Positions 46,110 to 57,900 of a stretch of DNA of 64,000 bases are shown in pieces. The DNA is from Limnoperna fortunei (Eukaryota; Mollusca; Bivalvia; Mytilida; Modiolidae): NCBI GenBank assembly GCA_944474755.1, contig OX104123.1, positions 17,860,275 to 17,924,274 of the forward strand, in the 5' to 3' direction. The notes beneath the pieces are model-generated. The model had not been told where the DNA came from, did no database searches, and saw only the letters and a list, made by a program, of their open reading frames with translations. Both the position numbers and the translations under genes were made by a program. The stretch's first letter is position 1. Every line of letters begins with the position of its first letter.

Positions 46110-47277
46110 ATATAATTTTACCTTTATCGTTTATTGTGTTACTGCCCCATAAAGGGTTGTGTCCGTTGAAGTCCCCAAGTAATATATAAGGGGCCGGAAG
46201 CTGATCAGTAAGAGGTGTCAACTGATTAAAATTTAATGAAGAATTCGGAGGGATATACACAGAGCATAAAGTAATTGTTTTGTCTAAAGATATTCTAACA
46301 GGAACCGCATGAAGATCAGTGTTGAGATATACAGGGCTATGTAGAACTTGATCTTTTACAAGAATGGTAGAGCCGCCAGCAGTTCTATCATTCTCGTCTA
46401 CATATGTGCTAGGGGATCTACTTTTTGATCCGGTATCTGGGGGTAATGTATATGGGATCGCCCCAGATAGTAGTGTCTAGATGATCTAGACTACCAAACC
46501 TGTTGTGGACCTTAATGGCATCCCCAAGCAGTTTTGGAGTACGATCTCCTTTTTGATTTGAGTTTTTTTTTTTTAAATTGAATTGGAGTTAGAAGATTTT
46601 ATATTTGAATTGGACTTAATATTTGAATATTTTTTTGGGCTGCTTGAAGAATTAGTTGAGGATTGAGTGAGTGTTGAAGACGTAGTAGATGCGGAAGTCG
46701 TAGAAGTTTGAGATGCTGAAGATTTTCGAGATGATGTAATTATTTTATCAGTGGTTTGAGCCGGTAGTCTTGTTGGGTCTTTTCGATCTATATGCCAGGT
46801 GATCATGGTTTGCGTTTCAAATGTAACATAAACGCGTTTGTCACACTGACATATGACATTACAGAAGACGACGGATTACTCACTGAACTAAAGAGACGAC
46901 GAGCCTCAGGGTAAGTGATGTTCTTTTCTGTTTTCAATTTTTGTATGTCCTTTTCTTTTTTAAAATGATGACAGTCTTTTGAGGACGACATGTGGGCTTC
47001 ACCGCAATTGGCACACTTTGGGTTGTTTGTGCAGGTAAAGCCCTCATGCCCTACCTCTGCACAGTTAAAGCATACGAAGGAGCCTCTAAATTGTTCCTTG
47101 CCATGACCAACCTTTTGGCATTTAAAACAGCGCACAGGATTTGGGATATATGCGCTGACTTTAACGCTGTATAGTCCAATTTTGATAGACTGAGGGACAG
47201 ATGGAGAATTAAAGTTGAGCAGAAAGGTATTCAGTTTTACCTGAATATCTTGTCTCTTGGCAACGAATCTTTTGACC
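46110..47277 (-). pseudogene. LINE copy 3, downstream fragment (ORF1 end plus endonuclease piece)
   Basis: A minus-strand fragment of the same LINE family. 46,412-47,277 encodes the middle and end of ORF1, with three knuckles (CFKCQKVGHGKEQF has lost its final Cys; CFNCAEVGHEGFTC and CANCGEAHMSSSKDC are intact). 46,110-46,411 encodes endonuclease residues (AGGSTILVKDQ to the GDFN block). Between them about 220 bases present in copy 1 (16,213-16,436) are missing. The reverse transcriptase and 3' end are absent. The 5' side continues at 63,874. Confidence 0.88.
47274..47277. repeat. 4-bp target-site duplication, left
   Basis: GACC, repeated at 63,874-63,877. Removing one copy plus the intervening 16,596 bp restores a gap-free match to LINE ORF1 in copies 1 and 2. 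Confidence 0.9.
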
Positions 47278-47294
47278 GCGGGTATGTTTTAAGG
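47278..47294 (+). repeat. left terminal inverted repeat of the 16.6-kb element
   Basis: GCGGGTATGTTTTAAGG; pairs with 63,859-63,873. Confidence 0.88.
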
Positions 47295-47559
47295 GGAGAT
47301 CACCGTGTATTCAACTCATTATTATGCATGTCATGGCGGCTACGATCAACTGAGCGTCTATGTAAAAAGTGACGCACTTCTGAATTTTCCAAGAAACCCA
47401 TCAGAAAAGAATGTTGCTATATGATGAAATAGTTTATAAAATGCAAATATCTGTATTTATTTTTAATAAAACGGTGTTTTTGAACGTAACTTTGTTAAAA
47501 ATTACCGCTTCAACAACTGCCACTGATCAGCCAATCAACATCGAGCTTTGCTTTTCAAC

Positions 47560-47672
47560 GTCCCCGAGAAGCTTAAGCGCAGCCGAGCGAGCACCTGTCC
47601 AAATTATCCACTAATATTAGTTGCTTTCCGTAGCTGTAAAGAAGTTGCCGCAAATCATATTCAAAATTTGGT
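47560..47672 (+). promoter_or_regulatory. possible promoter and 5' non-coding exon for the SGNH gene
   Basis: A GC-richer stretch (CCGAGAAGCTTAAGCGCAGCC) is followed at about 47,671 by a consensus splice donor GGTAAGT. This could be an untranslated first exon spliced to just before 48,680, where a TTGTAAG-type acceptor after a pyrimidine run is seen at about 48,662. Weak evidence. Confidence 0.3.
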
Positions 47673-47679
47673 AAGTTTA

Positions 47680-48660
47680 ATTTACTTATTTTAATTTCTA
47701 GCAAACAAAATCATCAAACACTGTTTAGATTTGGTAGAACTTGAAATATTCGATTCACCATGTGTTGATGGGACGGAGCACGTGGTATATAAAAAAATTA
47801 ATATTTGACTTTTTAGTAAATGCAATCAATGGATTTCATGAAATTATTTCATTATTGTCATATTGATGTTATGTCTCTCCCGAAATAAGTTTACTACAGA
47901 TTTAATTAGAAACAATGCACAACACGTGATTGATTGTGTTTAACTTTAAGTTTCTGCTATAGCCTATATCATATTATCAGGAGCATTTTATAATAGTATG
48001 GTCTCGTCCCTGGCAATATTCAGGACAAAGACAATTTAGCAAACTATAAAACAATTTGGGGAAAATGCACCAAAGGGGTAAAAATGTATAAAGCCAAAGG
48101 AAAAGTATGGGGTAATGGGCAGACTATGCTTGGCGAAAAGATAGCCTTTTGTAGTGCCTACAACAGTCCTGCTCTTGGAAACATCTAAAAAAGGGGGTTC
48201 TAACGGAAGGAGTGTAGCCAAACATGTAACCCACTGTGCACTGTGGTCCGTTTTTAGTCTTTCAGGTGTATTACTATTACCCCCCCTTTCCCCACACACA
48301 TACTGAGACGGTAGCATCCCTTAAAGTTATTGGCCACCTAGCAGGGAAACGCGCTATGTAGCTCTGCTTTGAGTTGACCAATATGAACACGCACACACAG
48401 CATGGTCCCAGTGGTTGAAGATTAAAAGCCTTCTTTATACATCCATGCAAATCATATTGCCTTTATTGGTTCTAATCAATATTGTTTTATATGTGACCAG
48501 GATATTTTTGTTCAAAATTTGGTAATTATACATTGTTTAATAACTAAATTACTAAAAAAATGTCCTTTTTTGACAAACAAAAACAAACAGTACTGCAGAT
48601 GTATTATGTAAGTAATTTTGTGGTACATTCAAAACTTTTTTTTCTGATAAAGTATTTGTA
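47680..48660. other. no gene seen
   Basis: Possible intron of the SGNH gene. The segment at 48,000-48,350 is GC-richer and may be a repeat, but no boundary or coding motif was found. Confidence 0.4.
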
Positions 48661-48679
48661 AGTTTATTTAACTTGAAAT

Positions 48680-49295
48680 TTGAAAATGCCAGCTGTTAAT
48701 GTGTTGGTCTTGGGCCATAGCTTTGTCAACAGATTGTGGCAAGACATTAGATGTTTAAGGGACCCTGCTCTTGTGCCTCATTTGAATTTAAGAAATTCTA
48801 ATGTTCGCGTTAGATTTCTTGGTTTAAGTGGGGGTAATATCAACACCCTCCTAAATGATGCACAGGGCAGGGTCAGACAGGAGTTGGATAATTTCCCTCC
48901 TCGTGTCGTCATTTTGCAGATAGGTGGTAATGATATAGACACGCAGTGTTTCAATACTGAACTCTATAAGATAAAATTGAAAGAATTCATTGCAAAATTA
49001 CGCAATGAATTTTCGGTCGAAAAGGTCGTGGTTTGTGAAGTTTTTGGTAGGCTCCGCCTTCGTAATTCTGAACTAGATACCTACCAAAAAAATAGGAGAC
49101 AGGTTAATTTGGACTTGTGTTTGGAGTTTTCCAGAGAGGAGCACGTCCGTTTTTTGGCATCACAAAGGTGGCCTTATGTGTAAGGAGGAAGAGCTGTTTT
49201 TAGCCGATGGGGTCCACCTTAACCTGACAGGAACCAAAAAGTTTTTCAGAAGTTTAAGGGGTGCAGCAATGTCAGTGGTTAAATCTCTGCCTTAA
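48680..49295 (+). CDS. SGNH/GDSL-type hydrolase-like gene, one homopolymer frameshift
   Basis: SGNH hydrolases are Ser-His esterases; the reaction of this one is unknown. Blocks visible: VLVLGHSFVNRL near the start (nucleophile Ser in GHS), FLGLSGGNI (block II Gly), ILQIGGNDID (block III Asn) and ADGVHLNLTGTKKF near the end (Asp and His of the triad). The frame is open from 48,680 to about 49,150. An extra T in a run of six (49,150-49,155) then shifts it, and the catalytic DGVH block lies in the next frame, ending with TAA at 49,293-49,295. Everything else is intact, so this is either a very young mutation or a sequencing error. The ATG at 48,680 places the nucleophile motif at about residues 9-15, normal for small SGNH proteins (about 200 residues). 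It converges with the transposase gene of the same element. SGNH domains are known as passengers in several eukaryotic transposons. Confidence 0.75.
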
Positions 49296-49376
49296 ATTGC
49301 TGTTTTTCATCTTGCCATTATAACAAATTCTGAAAACTGTTTCAGTCAGTTAGCACATAAATTGTTCCTGTCACCA

Positions 49377-49563
49377 CAGTGTTCTCCCCAGAAATTTTTA
49401 ATAGCATCCTGGTATTTTCAGTTTTCACAATAGCATCATTTGCTTTGAAATTATAGCATCACATTTCTTATGAAATATATTAAGGATGTTTTCAGAAAGC
49501 ATCATATTTGAACCAGATAGCATCACATTGCCAGGATGCTAAAAGGGCCTGGGGAGAACACTG
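49377..49563. mobile_element. 187-bp MITE with 15-bp TIRs and 5-bp duplication
   Basis: Ends CAGTGTTCTCCCCAG and CTGGGGAGAACACTG are perfect inverted repeats. CACCA flanks both sides (49,372-49,376 and 49,564-49,568). The inside has several ATAGCATCA words. It inserted into the 3' flank of the SGNH gene. Confidence 0.88.
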
Positions 49564-49863
49564 CACCAATGTTGCTTCAATGATTTGGTACTTGTATTGT
49601 CCTCCTCTCAATATCGATCCCCTCGATGTTGCTTCAATTACCTAGCACTATAATATTAATGTTCAGTATGTTTCGAGTTGCTTCTGTGAGTTAGCATATA
49701 ATTTTAGTAGGAATTATATAAACCTCTGTGTTTATATCATTACCACAATATTAGCATTTTAAATGTAGCACAATCAAGTTTGTATATACAGTAGTTGGCA
49801 GGACTATTTATTCTGGTAGCAATTTTTTTAAAAAAATTAGTTTACCTTTGTTAAACCCGTATT

Positions 49864-49910
49864 GTATCCTGATAGGTGGTCCACAGGGGTGGCAATGTCT
49901 TTCAGGATAC
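49864..49910 (+). promoter_or_regulatory. hairpin motif in the 3' flank of the SGNH gene
   Basis: Arms GTATCCTGA and TCAGGATAC enclose GGTGGTCCACAGGGGTGGCA. The same motif lies at 54,783-54,832 on the other strand, just after the transposase stop, so both convergent genes carry it in sense orientation. Confidence 0.6.
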
Positions 49911-50159
49911 GAGGTTTTGTAATGTTTGATCAATTAACATTTCAATGACTCCCTGCTTTTTGAAAATTAATTTACTGCATTAAAAAAAACACAATTTAAC
50001 TTAATATGACTGCTCACTTTAATTTTGCTAGTATATCCCAGGTGCTTTTTTTTTAATTTGGACAGGCCTGTTCGCTCAAAATATTCTAGACTGTAATTTA
50101 CGAATTCTTTTATATTTAGTCTATGAGTTCTGTTTTGCATTCAAATAAAATAAGAGATG

Positions 50160-50460
50160 TTTTTGTCTGATCTCTGTCTTGTTCATTTGGTTCTTGTTCT
50201 TTTTCTTCTCATTCTTGTTATTTATCTGTTTATTATGTTCTGTTGATGCGTTATCAAATAATAATAGATGTTTTGTGAGATGTTTTTTGTTCTTGTTCAT
50301 CATGTTTTTGTTCTTGTTCTTCTTGTTCTCAATCTGTTTGTTACGTTCTGTTGGTGTTCTCAAAAGATATGTTTTGTCAGATTCTTTTTTTAATTCTTGT
50401 TCTCTCTCTGTTTACTATATTTTCCTGTTGTTGCATTCTCAAATATTGTCTCATTCTATA
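50160..50460. repeat. TTCTTG-type low-complexity tract
   Basis: Many TTGTTC and TTCTTGT words with two longer echoes (TGTTCTGTTGATGCG and TGTTCTGTTGGTG). The open frames here on both strands come from the repeat and are not genes. Confidence 0.7.
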
Positions 50461-50754
50461 GAAGTTATCGATTAGAAATATATACATATACAATTGTATT
50501 TACTATTTAAAATCATTCAACGACTCCACTTGATATTGATTCTCAAATTCAATGTACATCTTAATAAATTTCTGTTTAAAATTAGCAAATTTAGAATTTA
50601 AATTTACAGCCCTTTAAATTTTAGTTAACCATTAGTCATGATATGTTTTACACTTACCATTATTATGGTTTTTTTTACTATATATTGCAAATAATAAGTT
50701 ACATTTTTTATTTAAAATGTATGAATGTCATTTGGTTGTAAGTATAAGTATTAT

Positions 50755-50755
<1 letters not shown>

Positions 50756-50785
<30 letters not shown>

Positions 50786-50798
50786 GTTTTGTTTTGTT
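50756..50798. repeat. (GTTTT)n microsatellite
   Basis: About eight perfect GTTTT units. Confidence 0.95.
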
Positions 50799-51267
50799 GT
50801 TTTCTATGTTTCCATTGTATTACTTTCTTGTGTTTGTTTAAAATCACTTTCTGGCTTAGTGATATTGTGTTGTTAGTTTTCTTAAGCCAGGAGTAGAACT
50901 GTGTTTTCAAGTTGTCATCGGTATTCACACTTTGTTGTTTTCTGATTATAATTTACCAGTAAGTTCAGTCGATTTCTTTGCAAAACTCTTTGATCATGTG
51001 TTTCAGTTTGATCTTTTGATTTTTACCAAATATCCTGCATTTTTATTGGCAAAACTTAACAGTCTGGGATTAAAGCACATTTTTGTTTATTGTTATTGAA
51101 TAGTTTAGAATACATGCTAACGCAAAGAGTTTCAATTTAAAAATTTTTTTTAAGTATTGCTTGTCTTTTTAAAATTAACACGAGTTCTGCTCAAGATTCA
51201 GTACGAGACCATGAGCAATAGTACAGAATCCTTACGTAACCTTTTTAAATGGATTCATCTACTCCAG

Positions 51268-51692
51268 GGTTTGACACTAGCACTGGGCGGCATAATCATT
51301 TGAGGGCTAGTTGATAGTTAAATACAGTACCTGAGATGGGCTAGTGGTTTTGCAAGTTGCTGTTCAACTCCACTTTGTTTCAATTAAAAAGCGATGTTGA
51401 ATTTAACCTGTATATTTGACTTTTTCCCATTTTGGTAAGAAATATTCGTAATTTTGTCACTGTGTCTAGCTAATCGTGTTTACGCACCATTAACAATATA
51501 AAAGCAGTTAAAGCTTGTTCCAATCTGAATTTTACTTTGTACAAAAGTTAATGGTGCGTAAACGCGATTTGAGCATATTGTGAAAATGTGGCCCCTGGTT
51601 GGTACTAGTAGTAAATCTTGCTGAGGGCTATTTATTTTTAAAAGGACACTAGCCCTGTAGACTTTCACTTTAACAGATAGTGTCCAACCCTT
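51268..51692. mobile_element. MITE-like element with GGGTT(T/G)GACACTA ends
   Basis: The left end GGGTTTGACACTAGCAC and right end TAGTGTCCAACCC are inverted copies with one mismatch in 13. Inner GGGCTAG/CTAGCCCT words are also inverted. A second, smaller palindrome sits inside it at 51,471-51,569. Confidence 0.6.
51471..51569. repeat. 99-bp palindrome nested in the MITE-like element
   Basis: Arms TAATCGTGTTTACGCACCAT and ATGGTGCGTAAACGCGATT pair over about 23 bp with one mismatch. Likely a later small insertion. Confidence 0.65.
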
Positions 51693-52734
51693 TTCTCGTA
51701 CTGGGTTGCTAGAGGGCCTGATGATTTGGTCATTAATTAGATTCAGTATACTTTTATATAGTTCTAAAAAAAATCAAATAATGAATTTAATATTTGTAAA
51801 GTGAAGACCAAGTGATCAGTGTATTCGCCAATAAAACCGGTGGACGTGTTAGAAATAAAAGTGCAAAATTTTTGTCTTTACAAGATTTTTTTTTTTATTG
51901 TAGCTGGCACCGCTTGATATTTTTAACATATTCTGATTCAAGCTTAGAACAAACATTTTCGAATTGTATTCATATATAACACCAACATTTCTAACATTTT
52001 TAAAAAAGGGTGTAAATTACATTTAAAAAATAATGGGTCTAGTAAATGGGACAGATTTGAAAGTAATGTATGCTATGCATGTACATATAATGGTGATGAT
52101 AAGTGTTTCCTTTTTTTTTCCATCTAGTGTTGGATGTTGAAACCAGTTCAAAACAGATTTTAAATATGAAGACCAGTTGATGATGGATTCTGGTATTTTT
52201 ATATGTAAGTGATTTAGAAAACAATTTTTATGTTGCATGGAATTTAATGTCATCACAAACAAAAGTTTTATGTTTATACAGTAGGATTTCTGAGACTTTT
52301 TTATGAACTCTTAAATCACTAAATGAATATGAGCTATTTCAGCTTGTGGTCACTCTGCATTTTAAAGCCACATTAATACATTTTATTTATATATTGAAAG
52401 GTACAATGTCTTTAACAATCTTAATTTTTTTTTGTTGGTTTGAATAAAACAATTCAGACTGTACTATCGGAACGTATTTTACTAATTTAAACTATAATTT
52501 GGTAAATCTGCTTTTGCAAATTGTAGAAAGACCAAACAGAAACTATGCTGCAGTGTAAACTTTTCTCTTTGTATTAATTAATGTGGCTTTTTCTTCCAGG
52601 CTTGTGACTGGCAAGATTTTGTATATCTTGGCTGCATTCCCCACCTCCCACCACACTTTTAATCAGTCCAGGTTAGGCTGCATTAAACCACACCTTTGCA
52701 ATAAGCAAGATGTATTCAGTGCAAAAGACAGGTT

Positions 52735-52925
52735 AAAAAGTTTCTCTTCTGAAACTACATGTACTCTTACTTTATAATACATTTTCTCCTCCTAAACTAC
52801 TCTTACTTTAAAATACATGTTCTCCTCTGAAACTACTCTTACTTTATAATACATTTTCTCCTCTGAAACTACTCTTCCTTTATAATACATTTTCTCCTCT
52901 GAAACTACTCTTACTTTATAATACA
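52735..52925. repeat. tandem ~38-bp repeat, about five units
   Basis: GAAACTACTCTTACTTTATA followed by ATACATTTTCTCCTCT repeats about five times, with one diverged first unit. Confidence 0.9.
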
Positions 52926-53564
52926 TTAATAAACATGTACATGTAAATAAAAATCTGAAGTTTCTTTCTGAAATTAGTGCCAATTGAACCAAACCTTAAT
53001 TAAGTGCAAGTTTCACTAGTAATTGAGCATTACAAAGAAAAGCTTTACTTTAGTATATACATGTAGTATGCTGATATTTTAATTAACTTGTGAAACTTGA
53101 ATTAAATATTATCCATGTGCCTAATATTTTTTCATGGATTGACTTTCCAAAATAACATTATTCATTGCCTATTAAATCCTGTGTATTAAAACAATGCTCG
53201 TCTCAAGATATACATGCATTTGTATAGGCAGACATTCCTGGACCGATTTAATTGTAAACACAAAGCATAATTTTTGTTTATGTCTTCTTGTGCTTTGTTT
53301 ATATTATGTGGCCATATCAAGTACAGCAGCACATATTTTCTAGTCTTGACTTGCACTTAATTCAGCATACTAGTACAGTATTGATAAAATGTTGTTGTTC
53401 AGTAGTCCAAGTCTCTTGTGTCCTTCATACTTGCACCTGTAATAATATTGGTAATTGTTGCATTAAGTTTGATAAAACTGTTAATTCATGCTTGTAGGAA
53501 AATTGGAGTACTATTTTCAGTGTAAATTTATTTTAAAAAAATATTATTGGGTAGTTGATTAAAA

Positions 53565-53640
53565 ACTGGATGCCATAATAGAGCTTAGAAATTGCTGATA
53601 GTGGCATAAAACACAACTCAAACCAAACAAACATTTTTTA
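53565..53640 (+). repeat. SINE/LINE-tail-like dispersed repeat
   Basis: ACTGGATGCCATAATAGAGC, then AAATTGCTGATAGTGGC and an ACAAACAT tail; same family as 8,055-8,230 and 36,030-36,150. Confidence 0.5.
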
Positions 53641-54169
53641 TTTTATTCAAGTTTTTTATTTTTATATTTTTTTTTTATTATTTTTTTTTTTGCAAAGTAT
53701 AACCAACTTTTCATGTGTAGAAAAAAATTGAATGAACTTAAAGTGTATCTACATACGTCATATAAAATTTTAATACTTAATATAACTAATACTGCTACAT
53801 GTCGCTTGACAACAAGCAATCAATTTATTTTAAAACCTACAGCTACTTTACAGCTATGTCATATTTTGACTTTTCCCTTCATTCACAGTGGCATTCCACC
53901 ACTTGGACTATTAACCTGATTTTCTTACCATATATATTACATTAAGCTCGTCTACTTTAAGGGTAGTGTGAACAATTGACAATCTGCTTTGAAACCACAA
54001 GGTCAATTTATAAACTAGACATTTATGTCTTTTATTCCATTAGAAATTCAAGATGTTGCAGCCACTGCAGAACAGATGGGACGCCATAGAATATGTCAAA
54101 CTGTTGAGCACATCTGCAGGTGATGCAAAGCAAGGTAGTGGACCTTAATAGGTGATATGCTTGTAGAAT

Positions 54170-54350
54170 GTCACTATAGTTGCATGCTGAAGACTTCTTG
54201 ATGTAGGTAAGAGTAGGCTCCTTGCATTCACTACAAATGCTAAATTTTCTGCACATCTTTTTCCTTTTCCCAATCTGTGATTTGTTAACTTGCGCTGAAT
54301 ATAGCTGAAAAACTGTTCGTTAAACGTTACGAAGGCATCCAATCATTTGG
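54170..54350. repeat. dispersed repeat fragment
   Basis: Shares AAGAGTAGGCTC and GCTAAATTTTC with 3,232-3,430 and ends with GCTGAAAAACTGTTCGTTAA, similar to mollusc repeat tails. Confidence 0.4.
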
Positions 54351-54782
54351 TAATGCATAAAATTGTAATGGAGTATTATGTTAAATTACATTTTTTTCTA
54401 TGTCTGATTACTTTTTAACCAGCAGCCAGGTTTTTATTAGACTTCTATTCAGAAACATTTAACAAACTTAAACAAACTTAAAAGCGCTATGCAATATATG
54501 GCCCTTTTTTAAGTCGGTATACATATGGTTTTTATGCTAGTTTGTAATTTAACCTGTAACCCTTAAATGAAGCATGAAGTCCCCCTTCCCACAATGAATG
54601 GTTGAAAAAATCAAAATACATCCGAGCTGCAGTATACTTATCTGTCCTTAGAGGTACTGTGGGTCCAATGGATATCCTTTATTGCCAGTAGTCCAGTCCT
54701 CTGTGCCCACAAATTTTATACAATAACTTTACAAAGTGTTATTTAAATTGATATGGTAGTAGATAAAAAAATCAGCAGACTC

Positions 54783-54832
54783 TTGTATCATGAAAGGCAT
54801 TGCCACCCCTGTGGACCACCAATCAAGATATC
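54783..54832 (-). promoter_or_regulatory. hairpin motif in the 3' flank of the transposase gene
   Basis: Minus strand: GATATCTTGATTGGTGGTCC, then ACAGGGGTGGCAATGCC and TTTCATGATAC. It matches the motif at 49,864-49,910 in almost every position of the core, and starts about 75 bases after the stop codon. Confidence 0.6.
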
Positions 54833-54905
54833 ATGAGTTCTACTGCTTTTCAGGCGTAAAATTTTAAAACCAGAATTGTAAGGTTTTGAGATTTGTGAGA
54901 ACATG

Positions 54906-57900
54906 TTAAAGCCGAAGATGATCTATGCTGATGTTCCAACGTTTAAGTAAGGCTTCTATTTGTTGTTGCAGGTTGGTATTGCTATCCTTATTTATCTTCA
55001 TTTGACTGTGCTGGTGGAGTATTTTGAAACCAACTACTGCCTTGGCTTTATCATATTTTGTGCGGATGGAGTCGTCCCATGGATGTTGCGTTAGAATTCT
55101 TCTGTACTTTTGGTATGTTTTAACCTCGTCAGTTGAACCTAGCAGTTTTTCTATTAACTCTGTTGTGGACAGTTTGGCTGCAAAGAGTTAAATGTATATA
55201 TCAGCTGAAATTTGTAAAAGGCTTCGGACATTTGAGATTAATTCTTATTTCATTGATTTGATCTCACATGTGCAGGTAGAAAAACATCAGAAATTGCAAT
55301 TTACCTGGACTACTTATTTCTTTAATATGTGTCTGCTCTGGTTGGTGGTCTTCGGAATCTGGGATAAACGGGTTGTCATCTGATTCCTCGTCGCTGTCTC
55401 TTTTGTCTAGAAATGCCATACAATAGAATTTATACAAACTGTATATTTTCCATTTCAATTTCATCACATCATTTGTGCATGCTGTGTCATATATTTAAGC
55501 AAATGGGTACTACAGTGTCGCAACTGTGCTTGTGTAATTTGAATACCACAAAAGGGTAAGCAAAAATTTGACATTATTAAAATCTAATTTGTAGACACAT
55601 ATATACATGATATATACGGTATATGATGTAAGGGAAATGGAGAAATGCTGGGATTTTTGATGAGTTAAAGAGTAAATGTAGGATAAAGAAAGTTATAATT
55701 TCAGAATATGGATGTACACATGTATTTCCAACATGCAGCATACATGTGTGTTGTTTAAGTACCTTTTTTCTGTCTTTGGTTGTTTTCATCAAAGGTGAGC
55801 CTCCTTTTTGATGGTTTAGGGCGGTTGTCTTGTGCCAATTTGGTATTCGATACAAATTGTGTCATGCACCATGCAGCTGTTCTGATCTCCTGGAGCACTG
55901 GTGCTTCATCTGTTGACTTCTCTGCATTGTTTGTATAAAGATTATTTACATATATATTTTTCAATAAAGATTAATAAATGAATTAATAAGTAAGATTACA
56001 TTTTCGACCAACTGATGACCTTCTTCAGTGTCAATTATAAATCTATTCTCATACAGTAAATTTGTTATTTTTACCATGTTCTGTTTAGCCAGTGATAGTG
56101 TTTAGAACTATTGACTGGCAAGATCATTTATTTTATAATTAATGAATAATAAAAATACAAAAGTTAAAACCCGAGTATTAAGCATTGGTAAAAGTTGTTC
56201 ATATGTATCGGGCAATTTTTCAGAAATAAACAGCACATTAAAATCATTTTCTCAATATTTATTGTCTTTTCTGGATGTATGTAAAAGTTTTGGACTATGT
56301 ATGTTGCCATATTTATTATTGGTTAAATGTATTGCTAAAAATGATTATTCACCAATAATAAACAACTTTTCCAATTAGTTTTCCAACCATTTACATTTAT
56401 ATCTGATTCTCATTTGCTGATAGTGAGACTTTGCATGCAATACTTTTTTACATTGTTTTTAATGTACATCATTAAATTTGAAACGCACCAGGAATGATGG
56501 GATCTGTAGCCTGGCTGGAATTTTGTGATAATGGGTCATCTGTAAATAAATATAAACTATGTTATGTCTTACAGCTTCTGAGTTGTATTGACATTTATGT
56601 TGTTTTTTTTTATTCCAGAAGAAAGAATAACGGTATAAAAACATCCACAGAGAAATGTGAGTACAAAATATGCTGATAAAGTATACCAAACTATTTATTG
56701 AAAATTTCTTATATTTTGATAGCTAAGTTAAAAAACAACTAGTCATATTTATTTGAAAGACCTCTTGTGAAAAAAGTGATCTCGTAGTAAATGTTCTATA
56801 TTTTTCACAGACTCTTAGTTTATAGTTTCTATAATTTCTGGTTTTTAGTTATTTTACCCAATTTATGCTGTAAGTGTAAGAAAACCAGTTTTCCATCCTT
56901 CTTTATCTTTAATTTTGAAATTGGTAGTTCAAGTTTATTATCTTTGATATGGTCAAGACACTGTTCCCAAAGAATGTTTATTTTAGATATTTCTTTTTTC
57001 AGGGTAGTTAAACGGAAGTTTGAAAGGAAAGGTCCATCAGGTCTGGAACTTGGCTCCTGTAAACTGTCGTGAAAAACAACATTATCGCCATCGAAGTGCC
57101 ACCAAATATTGCATCCTGGAAGAAGAAAATCAGCAATCCTTGATAAATGAGCTTGAAGAACGGATGACTTTTCCTGTAGCATTTTTTTGGAGATGATGGT
57201 GTTAGCACGTTGTGGTAGCAATTTAGCTTGTCGGCTTATAATAGAGTCTTGCTTGTGGAAAGAATTGGTATGGTTATCATTGGACTGTTGAGCATTGTAA
57301 CGTAGAATGGATTGGTCTATAATCCAGCCAGGTTTTCTGTTAGTTGTTGTTTCTGCTAGTTTTCTTAAAGTTCCAAATGATCTTTCTTCCTGTTCCGTTA
57401 ATATGGATTTGGTGTTAATAATTCGGTAAATTTCTGGTAGGTGTGTGACTAGACTGTGAAAGTGATTACCATACAGTTTCCGGGAAGTCATTTTGATCGG
57501 TGTTCCTATTACAGATTTGGTTAAGATGCCAAAAAGAAATGTAAGATTGTAAAGACGAAGTATTTGTTTTGGTGATCTCTTGTCCTCAGAACTGTACGCA
57601 ATGTTAATAATTTCGACCAGGGCATAAATCAAATCTTTAACGTCTGTTGAAACCTTGTTTTCTTCATGCAAATTTCCAATAAATTTGGCCAATTTAATTG
57701 CGAAAAGCCTGGCGTCGGATCCCTTTATTTGGTTTTTATCTCCGATGGTACTGGAGCAGAACTTCTCTAATTCGGTTGTTGCCTGCCTGTTGTCTACATG
57801 GTATGGAAGTTCAGTTATGATGTTTTGAACAACATTACAAATATCATGTAGGGGTTCACATGACATTATCTCGTAACTGTCAAGATTCATTTCAGCTGCT

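Larger units (their letters stand above)
39192..46110 (+). pseudogene. CACTA/TNP2-like (EnSpm-type) transposase, decayed and interrupted
   Basis: Plus-strand blocks in order. A basic first exon at 39,192 has MFGQKSS and RKKRGPYKKQ. Acidic linkers lie at 39,530-39,770 and 40,204-40,505. A block up to 40,655 has IIRSFALYVTMLNLI. After a 3.6-kb insertion, from 44,291, come CQFSHHSLPLCSTCG, a zinc part (TCVNRHCRQ), LSDIYDGSNYRSL, LNTDGVQVFKSSSISLWPVY (catalytic Asp block), NLPPTE-like, QFNGKFGCWFCLQSGET, HVHIFPFQ, VIYYIHCVCAGIMK (weathered D-x-x-H block), PPRSLDDLSHWKSAEYRNLL, TDEYYKHFSLF, DCVRSNGPLFANNCFVFEDL (acidic third block) and LKHIHGTTGIETQI. A tail near 46,000 resembles the usual C-terminus. 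Many stops and frame changes show it is dead. It ends where a LINE fragment (copy 3) begins. Identification is by motif order. Confidence 0.75.

Noticed and set aside
48036..48317. 93-codon minus-strand frame
   Set aside because: GC-richer segment but no motif, splice context or recognisable family; may be a repeat.
50121..50475. Lys/Asn-rich and Phe/Leu-rich frames on both strands
   Set aside because: Products of the TTCTTG low-complexity tract.
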